This document shows, in pieces, positions 36,924 to 44,426 of a stretch of 64,000 bases of DNA (the first letter of the stretch is position 1; each line of letters begins with the position of its first letter). The translations under genes and the position numbers were made by a program. Origin of the DNA: Marinobacter lutaoensis. Its GTDB lineage: Bacteria; Pseudomonadota; Gammaproteobacteria; Pseudomonadales; Oleiphilaceae. The notes beneath the pieces were generated by a model, which saw only the letters and a list, made by a program, of their open reading frames with translations, made no database searches and was not told the DNA's origin. Location of the stretch: positions 62,001-126,000 of the forward strand of contig NZ_MSCW01000004.1 in assembly GCF_001981305.1 (NCBI RefSeq). Reading direction: 5' to 3'.

Positions 36924-37361
36924 GTGATTTCCGTGGCAAGACTGGTCGCCCTGGTGGGGCTGGCCGGGCTGGTTCCGTTTCTGGCCGGGACCACCCTGCT
37001 GCTCCTGGCGCCGGACCCGGGCCCCGCCATACGCGCCGGATTCTATCTGTACAGCGCCGGCATCCTGGCGTTTATGGCGGGTGCCTACTGGCCGCTGGCC
37101 ATGCAGCTGGAAGAGCGCAGCTATCCACTGTCGCCGATGGTGATGCTGCTGCTGAGCCAGGCGTTTTTCCTCCTCGCCGGTCTCGGCCTGCTGCTGGACG
37201 GCCCTGCCCGGGCGCTGCTGTACGGCCTTGGGTTTCTGGCACTCTATCTGGTGGATGCGCGCGGGCTGCGCGACTATTGGCCGGCCTGGTATCTCCGGCT
37301 GCGCCTGGGGCTGACGCTGGCCGTCGTGATCTGCCAGGGGCTGGTGGGGCTGGCGCGCTGA
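36924..37361 (+). CDS. DUF3429 inner-membrane protein
   Basis: A 145-residue protein with about five hydrophobic helices; GTG start at 36924. Family blocks are LVGLAGLVPFLAGT near the N-terminus, GFYLYSAGILAFMAGAYWPLA and the ending DYWPAWYLRLRLGLT. DUF3429 has no assigned function. It follows tag and converges with the ectoine-linked aspartate kinase gene. Confidence 0.8.
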   Translation: MISVARLVALVGLAGLVPFLAGTTLLLLAPDPGPAIRAGFYLYSAGILAFMAGAYWPLAMQLEERSYPLSPMVMLLLSQAFFLLAGLGLLLDGPARALLYGLGFLALYLVDARGLRDYWPAWYLRLRLGLTLAVVICQGLVGLAR

Positions 37362-37400
37362 GGCGGCGACCGGCCGGTCACCGCCCCGGTGCCCCCGGGC

Positions 37401-38852
37401 TTACGCTGTGGACGCGGCGACGATGGCGTACTCGTGGTTGTGGGGTTCGATCAAGGCACCGTGCAGTGCCACGATGGCCTTCTCGAAATGGTCCTCGTCC
37501 ATCACGAACTGGATGTCCACTTGGCGCATGCACTGATGGATGGCCAGGACGCTGATGCCGGCGTCCGCCAGTGATTTGACCGAACGCGACAGAATACCCG
37601 GCACTTTCATGTCGCTGCCAATGGCCGACACCAGCGCCACCTTGCGGGTGTTGATCTCGGCGTTGGGAAACGCCTCCTGAAGCGCCTTGACCACCCGCTT
37701 GACGTGCTTGAGCGTGCTGTCCACGTAGTGGGTGATGGTGTTGGCGTTGGTGTCCTTGGAGATGAAGCGGACCTTGAAACGGTTCAGGATGTCCAGGATC
37801 TTGCGATCCGAACCCGGCTCGCCCAGCATGTCCTGATCGAACACCTCGACGGCAAACACGCCCTTGGCGCCGGCGATGATTTCCACCTGCGGCTTCTCGC
37901 TGACGTAATCGCTGGTGATCAGGGTACCGGTGTGTTCCGGCTCGAAGGTGTTCATCACCCGCAGCGGAATCTCGTTCTGGCGCAGTCCCTTGCCGGCACG
38001 GGGGTGGATCGCTTCCATGCCCAGGTTGGCCAGCTGATCCGCCACGTCGTAATTGGTGCGCCCCAGCGGCACCACCTTATCCTCGCCGACAATCTTCGGG
38101 TCGGCGGAGCTGAGGTGGTATTCCTTGTGGATGATCGCCTCGCGGGCGTTGGTGATCACCGCCACCCGGCTGAAGGTCATTTCACTGTAGCCACGGTCGA
38201 AGGTGCGCATCAGCCCTTCCTTGCACTGGGCGTAACCGGTGACAATGGGCAGCTCGCGGCTCAGATCAATGGCGTCGAACGCCTGGCGAATCTTGTCGTC
38301 CAGCGGCAGCAGCTCGTTGTCGCGCCAGCCGGTGAGGTCCACGAAGCGGGCGTTGATGCCCTCCTGCTGCAACTTGAGGGCGGTATTGAAGGCGCTGTGC
38401 GCCTCGCCGATACCGGCCAGCATCTCGCGCACCGTCAGCAGATGCTCCTCCAGCTGAAATTGACCGTAAGAGCACAACCGCTGCAGGTCGATCAGGCAAC
38501 CACGCACCCCCTCGATGCGGTCGGTGATGAACTGGTCGGCCTGCTGCTTGAGCATCGGGTCCCGGAACAGCTTGCCGTTGATGTCGGTCAGCAGCTTGAT
38601 CAACTTGGTGAGGTCGTCGCCCCAGGCCCAGTCGGAGTCGGCGTCGGCGAACAGGGCATAAACCCCGGGCTCGCCGGTCTTCTTGTGTTCCAGCAGCTCG
38701 TTGGTGACGCCGCCGTAGGCCGACACCACGAAGATCCGCTGGTACAGGTCGCTCTTTCTGCGCTTGCCGAGGATGATGTTGTCGCGAACGGCCTCATAGT
38801 CGCTCATGGAGGTACCGCCGATTTTCTCGACGGTGTGTTGTGCTCTGGTCAT
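37401..38852 (-). CDS. ask: Aspartate kinase, ectoine-cluster type
   Basis: Phosphorylates aspartate, the first step toward aspartate semialdehyde, the precursor of ectoine. It is 483 residues, start at ATG 38852 (MTRAQHTVEKIGGTSMSDY). The kinase domain has VEKIGGTSM and the C-terminal part has two ACT regions (VALVSAIGSDMKVPGILSR). Ectoine-linked kinases are typically less feedback-inhibited, from family knowledge. It follows ectB by 54 bases; the usual ectC gene between them is absent. Confidence 0.92.
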   Translation of the reverse strand: MTRAQHTVEKIGGTSMSDYEAVRDNIILGKRRKSDLYQRIFVVSAYGGVTNELLEHKKTGEPGVYALFADADSDWAWGDDLTKLIKLLTDINGKLFRDPMLKQQADQFITDRIEGVRGCLIDLQRLCSYGQFQLEEHLLTVREMLAGIGEAHSAFNTALKLQQEGINARFVDLTGWRDNELLPLDDKIRQAFDAIDLSRELPIVTGYAQCKEGLMRTFDRGYSEMTFSRVAVITNAREAIIHKEYHLSSADPKIVGEDKVVPLGRTNYDVADQLANLGMEAIHPRAGKGLRQNEIPLRVMNTFEPEHTGTLITSDYVSEKPQVEIIAGAKGVFAVEVFDQDMLGEPGSDRKILDILNRFKVRFISKDTNANTITHYVDSTLKHVKRVVKALQEAFPNAEINTRKVALVSAIGSDMKVPGILSRSVKSLADAGISVLAIHQCMRQVDIQFVMDEDHFEKAIVALHGALIEPHNHEYAIVAASTA

Positions 38853-38906
38853 AAGTTTGCCTTCGCTATCGTGCAAGAGTGGGACGTTGGCCGGAACCGG
38901 GGCGCC

Positions 38907-40175
38907 TTACGACGCCTCGCTCACACCTTCCTGCAGGATCTCGTCGACACTCCGCGCCAGCAGGGACACGCCTTTTTTCAGGTCGTCCTCGCTGGTGGTC
39001 AGCGGCATCAGACACTTGATCACTTCATCGTTGGGACCACTGGTCTCGATGATCAGGCCGTGCTCGAAGGCCCGCCGGGTGATCGGACCGGTCAAGTCCG
39101 GGTTGCGCGCCTCGATACCACGCATCATGCCCCGCCCCTTCAGCCTGAACTGGCCCGGGTACTTGTCGCAGATCGCCTGCAGGGCATCGCCCAGAACCTT
39201 GGACTTGGCCTTGACCTCATTGGCGAAGGCGTCGTCCTTCCAGTAGTGCTCGATGGCCGCGCGGGCGGTAATGAAGGCCATGTTGTTGCCGCGGAAGGTG
39301 CCGTTGTGCTCGCCCGGGTCCCACACGTCCAACTCCGGTTTGAACAGCACCAGGGCCATCGGCAGGCCGTATCCGCTCAGGGATTTGGAGACAGTGACGA
39401 TGTCCGGCTTGATCCCGGCGAACTCGAAGCTGAAGAACTCACCGGTGCGGCCATTACCGGCCTGGATGTCGTCCACGATCAGCAGGATGTCGTGCTTACG
39501 GCACAGCTGTTCCAGGCCCTTGAGCCACTCGGAGCGGGCGGCGTTCAGCCCCCCTTCGCCCTGTACCGCCTCGACGATCACCGCCGCCGGCAGCTCGATG
39601 CCGGAGGAGTTGTCCGACAGCACCTTGTCCATGATCGCCAGGGTATCGACGTCGTCGCCCAGGTAGCCGTCGTAGAACATGAAATCGACGCTGCTGAGCG
39701 GGACGCCCACACCACCGCGGTGGTGCTGGTTACCGGTGGCCGCGACCGCCCCCATGGTGACGCCGTGGAAACCATTGGTGAAGGAGATGATGCCGGTCCG
39801 ACCCTTCACCTTGCGGGCCAGTTTCAGCGCCGCCTCGACGCAGTTGGTGCCGGTGGGGCCGGTGAACTGCATCTTGTAGTCCAGCCCCCGCGGCTCCAGG
39901 ATGTAGGTCTTGTAGGCCTCCATGAAGTCGTGCTTGGCGGTGGTGAACAGGTCCAGCCCCTGGCTTACGCCATCGGCCTCAATGTACTCGAGCAGCGCTC
40001 GCTTGAGGGTGTCGTTGTTGTGGCCGTAGTTCAGGGACCCGGCACCCGCCAGAAAGTCCAGGTATTCCTTGCCGTCCTCGGTGTACAGGTGGGCGTTCTT
40101 GGCACGGTTGAAGATGACCGGGAAGGCGCGGCTGTACACGCGGACTTCGGATTCGGTCGATTTGAAAATGTCCAT
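38907..40175 (-). CDS. ectB: L-2,4-diaminobutyrate:2-oxoglutarate aminotransferase
   Basis: PLP enzyme forming diaminobutyrate from aspartate semialdehyde; 422 residues. Start ATG 40175 matches the family N-terminus ([19 protein letters not shown]). Key parts are [18 protein letters not shown], the PLP-binding [14 protein letters not shown] and the lysine in VTVSKSLSG. It lies between ectA and ask, 139 bases after ectA, in a gap that holds a GC-rich hairpin. Confidence 0.97.
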   Translation of the reverse strand: MDIFKSTESEVRVYSRAFPVIFNRAKNAHLYTEDGKEYLDFLAGAGSLNYGHNNDTLKRALLEYIEADGVSQGLDLFTTAKHDFMEAYKTYILEPRGLDYKMQFTGPTGTNCVEAALKLARKVKGRTGIISFTNGFHGVTMGAVAATGNQHHRGGVGVPLSSVDFMFYDGYLGDDVDTLAIMDKVLSDNSSGIELPAAVIVEAVQGEGGLNAARSEWLKGLEQLCRKHDILLIVDDIQAGNGRTGEFFSFEFAGIKPDIVTVSKSLSGYGLPMALVLFKPELDVWDPGEHNGTFRGNNMAFITARAAIEHYWKDDAFANEVKAKSKVLGDALQAICDKYPGQFRLKGRGMMRGIEARNPDLTGPITRRAFEHGLIIETSGPNDEVIKCLMPLTTSEDDLKKGVSLLARSVDEILQEGVSEAS

Positions 40176-40233
40176 GGTCTTGCCTCTTAGCATGTCAGGT
40201 TCGAGGTTGATTGCGCAGTGTTGCAAGCCGGGT

Positions 40234-40258
40234 GGCGGGCCCACCTCGGTGGCCCGCC
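40234..40258 (-). promoter_or_regulatory. GC-rich hairpin between ectA and ectB
   Basis: Stem of eight perfect pairs, 40234-40241 with 40251-40258, with further ACC/GGT pairing inside. There is no T-run, so it is more likely an mRNA-stability or partial attenuation element than a full terminator. Confidence 0.5.
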
Positions 40259-40314
40259 GGCTCTGTGCGTTGGCATGGTCGGGTCCGTGGCACCATGCGT
40301 CGTGAACTCCAGGC

Positions 40315-40830
40315 TCACACCGGCTTCGTGAACGGACCGATGCGCAGCAGGAATTCGGAATCGTGCTGGCCGCCGAAGTGGCGCGCCCTCTCAAAGTGCT
40401 CGTGATAACTCAGCTCGGCGCCGAGATCCCGGGCAAACGAGCGGAACAGCGCCCAGGAGGCGGCGTTGTCCCCGGTAATCGTGGTTTCCAGATGGGTCAC
40501 CTCCCGGCACGACTCACGGCCCACGATCTCCTTCAGCATGCGCTTGGCCAGCCCCTGGCCACGCCCTTTTTCATGCACCGCTACTTGCCAGACGAACAAG
40601 GTCTCCGGTTGTTTGGGAAGACGGTATCCGGAAATGAAGCCCACCAGCTCGCCATCCTTCTCCGCCGCCACGGCGGTATCGGCAAAATGGCTGCATTGCA
40701 GGAGGTTGCAGTAGATCGAGTTGGGGTCCAGCGGCGGGCACTCGGCCACCAGCTGGTGGAGTCTGAAGCCATCATCCTTGGTGGGTTGGCGCAGGGTGAT
40801 GGCGGTGGTATTCGATCCTTCGACGGTCAT
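40315..40830 (-). CDS. ectA: L-2,4-diaminobutyrate Ng-acetyltransferase
   Basis: GNAT-fold enzyme that acetylates diaminobutyrate to ADABA; 171 residues. Landmarks are [25 protein letters not shown] near the start (in part, [12 protein letters not shown]), [19 protein letters not shown], the acetyl-CoA loop [16 protein letters not shown], and [19 protein letters not shown]. First gene of the operon, preceded by a strong promoter with an overlapping palindrome. Confidence 0.97.
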   Translation of the reverse strand: MTVEGSNTTAITLRQPTKDDGFRLHQLVAECPPLDPNSIYCNLLQCSHFADTAVAAEKDGELVGFISGYRLPKQPETLFVWQVAVHEKGRGQGLAKRMLKEIVGRESCREVTHLETTITGDNAASWALFRSFARDLGAELSYHEHFERARHFGGQHDSEFLLRIGPFTKPV

Positions 40831-40850
40831 GATGCGATCGGTCCGGTAAA

Positions 40851-40866
40851 AATTTAGTGCTAAATT
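40851..40866. promoter_or_regulatory. Palindromic operator overlapping the ectA promoter
   Basis: AATTTAG-TG-CTAAATT, a perfect 7-2-7 inverted repeat that overlaps the edge of the -10 box and covers the likely start of transcription. MarR-family EctR repressors bind such AT-rich palindromes at ect promoters in some bacteria; no ectR gene is in this window. Confidence 0.55.
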
Positions 40867-40891
40867 ATATAGACCACAAAATATATTTCAA
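40864..40891 (-). promoter_or_regulatory. Sigma-70 promoter of ectA
   Basis: On the minus strand: -35 TTGAAA (40886-40891), 16 bases, perfect -10 TATAAT (40864-40869), 34 bases before the ectA start codon, in an AT-rich stretch unlike the surrounding DNA. Confidence 0.75.
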
Positions 40892-40952
40892 CCGGAACCG
40901 CACACCCCCGTGCCGCACCAGCCACGCCTGAACAGCTTAGACCGGACGGCGT

Positions 40953-41933
40953 TTAGCGCGAATGACAATCCCATGAAACTTTGGCAGGAAAGACCAGCTG
41001 TTCCGGCGTCAGGGCGGTGCCGGTCAGCAGCCGCTGGCGGTAGGAGCGTTCGGCCTCCGAGCCGGACGGCCACAGCGCGTCAAAGCGAGACAGCCACGCC
41101 GGCAGATCATAGGCCACCGGCACCAGGTCAAACCGGACGCCACGACAGGACACGCCCGCCAGCGCCTCCGGGGCCCCGGCCTCGCCGGCGGCCATGCGCA
41201 CCAGAAGGCCGCGCGGGTCGTTGCTCAGGTTGCCCATGCCCGCCGAGCCGTTGTTGACCACCACCCGCTCACCCCCGGCCACCGGGCCGGACCAGAGCAC
41301 CGGCAGGCAGGTGTGAGTGCACACCATGGCATCGGCACCGGTGGCACGGAACCAGTCCGCCACCTGCACCCCGTTGCCCGCCAGAAACGCCTCCCGGGCC
41401 AGGCCCCAGCCCGCCAGGGACTCCGGGTCACCGTGCAACAACAAAATCTTTAGGCCACCAAACATTAGACACCGGAAGCGGGGCAACCCCGACAGGGCCT
41501 GAGCCAAGTCCGGGTGCCGGGCCGCCACCGCCTGCAACCGCGCCATGATCCGGTTCGAACGCGCCACCACGCCGGCGTCGACAAAGTCGGGGTAGGCGCA
41601 GCCGCAACCGGCACCCGGCGAGGGCCGGGCCAGTTCGTACTCGACATTGCCCAGGCTGGCGGTGTGCGCCAGCACCCGCTCGTTCACCGCGCGGAACAGG
41701 GCATCACTGGCGTTGAACCAGTTGAAATCGCCGTTAAACAACAGGCGCACCCGACGCCCGGCCCGCCGCTCGGCCGCGGCCATGCGCTCGATCTCGTCCA
41801 GTGCCTCGAGGTTGCCGTACAAGCCGCCGATCACATACAGCACCTCGGCGGCGGCCGGCTCCGGCGACCGGCACAGGGTCTCGGGGCGGTACCGGTACGC
41901 CAGCGGGCAGGCTCGGCCTGCGTCCCCCGCCAC
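40953..41933 (-). CDS. Metallophosphatase-fold protein with degenerate metal ligands
   Basis: A 326-residue protein whose strand/loop pattern follows calcineurin-like phosphoesterases, but most signature ligands are changed: the GD-x-HGN site reads IGGLYGNLEAL, GNHE reads GNVE, and GHTH reads THTC in VCTHTCLPVL. The motifs NGDFNWF and LLHGDPES remain. A Cys-containing insert CGCAYPDF is present. Start is GTG 41933, two bases after the symporter stop, so it is translationally coupled. It is the last gene of an operon with a radical SAM enzyme. It may be a divergent enzyme or a non-catalytic partner. Confidence 0.7.
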   Translation of the reverse strand: MAGDAGRACPLAYRYRPETLCRSPEPAAAEVLYVIGGLYGNLEALDEIERMAAAERRAGRRVRLLFNGDFNWFNASDALFRAVNERVLAHTASLGNVEYELARPSPGAGCGCAYPDFVDAGVVARSNRIMARLQAVAARHPDLAQALSGLPRFRCLMFGGLKILLLHGDPESLAGWGLAREAFLAGNGVQVADWFRATGADAMVCTHTCLPVLWSGPVAGGERVVVNNGSAGMGNLSNDPRGLLVRMAAGEAGAPEALAGVSCRGVRFDLVPVAYDLPAWLSRFDALWPSGSEAERSYRQRLLTGTALTPEQLVFPAKVSWDCHSR

Positions 41934-41935
41934 GG

Positions 41936-43339
41936 TCAGGCCTCACCCGCGGCCAGGGAACGGCCAGCCAGGCGCCGCAGAAGCAGCGGCAGGAAAAAGC
42001 CGGCCGTGCAGATCAGGAAGCCCCAGGCGTTCACCCCCAGCAGCAGCCCGTACTTGCCGTCGCCGATGGCCCAGCTGGCCGGAATCAGGCCGACCGCCAG
42101 CAGCACGCCCAGGGTCAGGCCGGACCAGAAACTGAGATGGAAGCTCCAGGGCGACCAGCGGGTGACACTGTAAAACAGGAACACCGGCGCCAGCCCCATC
42201 ACCATGGTGCCGGAGATGGTGGTGGCCTTGAGGATGTCGGTGCCGGCGAACATCGGCAGATTGCCGAGCAGGGCAAATACCACCATCACCACCGCACCCA
42301 GGCGCAGGCTGGGCAACCGCTCCCGCGCCCGCGAGGCCAGCCGGGGCAAGTCCACCGCCAGCGACTTGGCCAGCGAAGTGAAGGTGGAGTCTAGGGTGGA
42401 ACCGGCCGAGGTCATCATCACCACGCTCATGAAGAACAGCGCCGCCAGCCCCAGCGACTGGCCCACGGCGGCGGGCGCGTTGCCCATGGCGTCAATGCCG
42501 TTGAGCCGGGCATGCACGCCCACCAGACTGAAGATGAACACTGCCACGAACCCCAGCAGACCCGCCACCACGAAGCTCTTGAGCATGGTCTTTTCCTTGT
42601 TGACGAAGCCCCGGTCGGTCAGCACCGGGTCATGGAAGGGGTAACTGAACAGCTGCAGCAACGCCACCAGCAGCAGATCGAACCCCGCCTCCAGGCGGAA
42701 CTCACCGCTGCCAAGCAGCGCGCCGGGACCGTTGGCCGGCAGGATCAGGAACAGCACCGCGCCCACGAAGAACACGAACACCACCGCCTGAATCACATCG
42801 GTGAAAATCGAGGAGCGCAGGCCACCTTTGAGACTGTAGGCGAGGGTAAACAGGGTGAACAACATGGCTGCGGTGTAGTAGGGCCACTCGCCGGGTCGGC
42901 CGAAGTAGCCGCCGACCACTGCGGTGTTGCTCCACACTTCGTTGTACAGCCGGATCAGCACCGCCGCGGCGAACGCCAGCGCCGCCAGGCGACCGAACCG
43001 GGACGTGAGGAAATCCTGCAGGCTGCGGGCACCGGTCTGGGTCCGGATCAGGTAGATGATGTAGCCCGCCACCGGAATCGACAGCCAGTAGCTGGCGTAG
43101 GCCAGCCCGCCAACCACGCCATAGGCGGCTCCCAGGTTGGCGGCGTTGGTCACCGACTTGGCGAAGATCCAGCTGATGAAGAGGCTCGCCGTCAGCGACC
43201 ATTGCCCGACCGGGTTACCCTGGTCGTCCGCGCCCCGATAGAAGGACTCCGCCGTGCGGCTGCGGGGCGACAAGGCGTACATCACCACCCCGTACACCAG
43301 CAGGAAGCCCCAGAACACCATTGCCTCGATTGTTGTCAT
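41936..43339 (-). CDS. Sodium:solute symporter (SSS family)
   Basis: Inner-membrane Na+-coupled transporter, 467 residues with about thirteen helices. Recognisable parts are the N-terminal SKSV-type sodium region (FISWIFAKSVTNAANLGAAYG), the LYNEVWSNTAVVGGYFG loop and MTSAGSTLDSTFTSLAKSLAVD, which holds the conserved Na2-site serines. Substrate unknown. It lies 42 bases after the radical SAM gene and directly before the phosphatase-fold gene. Confidence 0.88.
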   Translation of the reverse strand: MTTIEAMVFWGFLLVYGVVMYALSPRSRTAESFYRGADDQGNPVGQWSLTASLFISWIFAKSVTNAANLGAAYGVVGGLAYASYWLSIPVAGYIIYLIRTQTGARSLQDFLTSRFGRLAALAFAAAVLIRLYNEVWSNTAVVGGYFGRPGEWPYYTAAMLFTLFTLAYSLKGGLRSSIFTDVIQAVVFVFFVGAVLFLILPANGPGALLGSGEFRLEAGFDLLLVALLQLFSYPFHDPVLTDRGFVNKEKTMLKSFVVAGLLGFVAVFIFSLVGVHARLNGIDAMGNAPAAVGQSLGLAALFFMSVVMMTSAGSTLDSTFTSLAKSLAVDLPRLASRARERLPSLRLGAVVMVVFALLGNLPMFAGTDILKATTISGTMVMGLAPVFLFYSVTRWSPWSFHLSFWSGLTLGVLLAVGLIPASWAIGDGKYGLLLGVNAWGFLICTAGFFLPLLLRRLAGRSLAAGEA

Positions 43340-43381
43340 CGTCGTTGTCCACCTTGTCTCTGTGTTGTCCGCCGGCCCCGG

Positions 43382-44350
43382 TCACGCCGGTGCCGAGCAG
43401 CTGGCGCCGAACCGGTAGCAGGCAAAGCACCGGTGGTGGCGCAGCATGATGCGCTGTTCCAGGCTTTCCGCCAGGGTCCCGCCCAGGTCGTACTGGGGGT
43501 CGTCGTCCACCAGGGTGCAGGCATACACCCGGACCCGCCCCTGTGTCTTCACCAGCATACGGGTGTAGGTGCACATGAAGTGGGCCCGGCTTTCCCGGGT
43601 CGGATATTTTTCCATGCAGGTCTCGGTGATTTCCGGACTGCCGTCCTCCGAGCCCGGCACCCCCAGGTCGGGAAAGGCGGTAAACGCCAGCGATTCGGGT
43701 ATGCCGTGGGCACGGAACCGGGCGCGGAAGGCCGCTTCCACCGCCGCCGCGTCCTCGCCCGGGTCCGACTGCCGGGCGATGGACACCCGGAACCCCTGGG
43801 CCACCAGCCAGGCAATGCCTTCCATCGCCCGGGCGAAACTGCCCTCGCCACGACCGGCGTCGTGCCGGGCCGGGTCCGGGTGGTCCAGGCTGACCCGGAA
43901 GTGAATCGGATGCGGCTGCCGGACCAGGGGCGCCACCTGATGCCGGCGCCGCAACAGCGGTTCGGTGGCATTGGTGAGCACGAAGCAGGGCCGGTGCTCG
44001 CTGGCGTACGCGAGCAGGTTGACGAAGTCGCGGATCACGAACGGCTCGCCACCGGTGAAGGAAAACTGCTCGACCCCCAGAGCCAGGGCTTCGTCCAGCC
44101 GGGGCCGGGCGTCCGCCAGGGTCATGCCTTCAATGCGTCGGTCTCCCGGTTTCGAGCCCTCCAGACAGAACGGGCAGGCCAGGTTGCAGGCGGTGCCGGT
44201 GTGGATCCAGAGCTCTTTGAGCCGGTCGCTGTCGATGTAACCCCGGGGCTCGCCGTCGCGGGTGTGGGTCCAGCTGTCCCGGGCCCGGGGCTCCAGCACT
44301 TCGACGGCGGCAATGCGGCCGCCGGTCTTGCGGGTTTCAATCAGGGACAT
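43382..44350 (-). CDS. Radical SAM protein with C-terminal cysteines
   Basis: A 322-residue enzyme expected to cleave S-adenosylmethionine to a 5'-deoxyadenosyl radical. The 4Fe-4S motif is CNLACPFCLEG (about 55-65), followed by FSFTGGEPF (SAM binding). The C-terminal region has further cysteines (FMCTYTRM, VYACTLVDDD, HRCFACYRFGASCSA), a short SPASM-like or auxiliary-cluster arrangement. A GAGGAGAG site precedes ATG 44350. The substrate is not recognisable; no small precursor-peptide ORF is evident nearby. Confidence 0.82.
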   Translation of the reverse strand: MSLIETRKTGGRIAAVEVLEPRARDSWTHTRDGEPRGYIDSDRLKELWIHTGTACNLACPFCLEGSKPGDRRIEGMTLADARPRLDEALALGVEQFSFTGGEPFVIRDFVNLLAYASEHRPCFVLTNATEPLLRRRHQVAPLVRQPHPIHFRVSLDHPDPARHDAGRGEGSFARAMEGIAWLVAQGFRVSIARQSDPGEDAAAVEAAFRARFRAHGIPESLAFTAFPDLGVPGSEDGSPEITETCMEKYPTRESRAHFMCTYTRMLVKTQGRVRVYACTLVDDDPQYDLGGTLAESLEQRIMLRHHRCFACYRFGASCSAPA

Positions 44351-44426
44351 GGTCTCTCCTCGTTTATTGTTGCCTGTGACAACAGGGACACGGTCCTCGC
44401 GGCAATGTTACAGTGGCCGCGACCGT

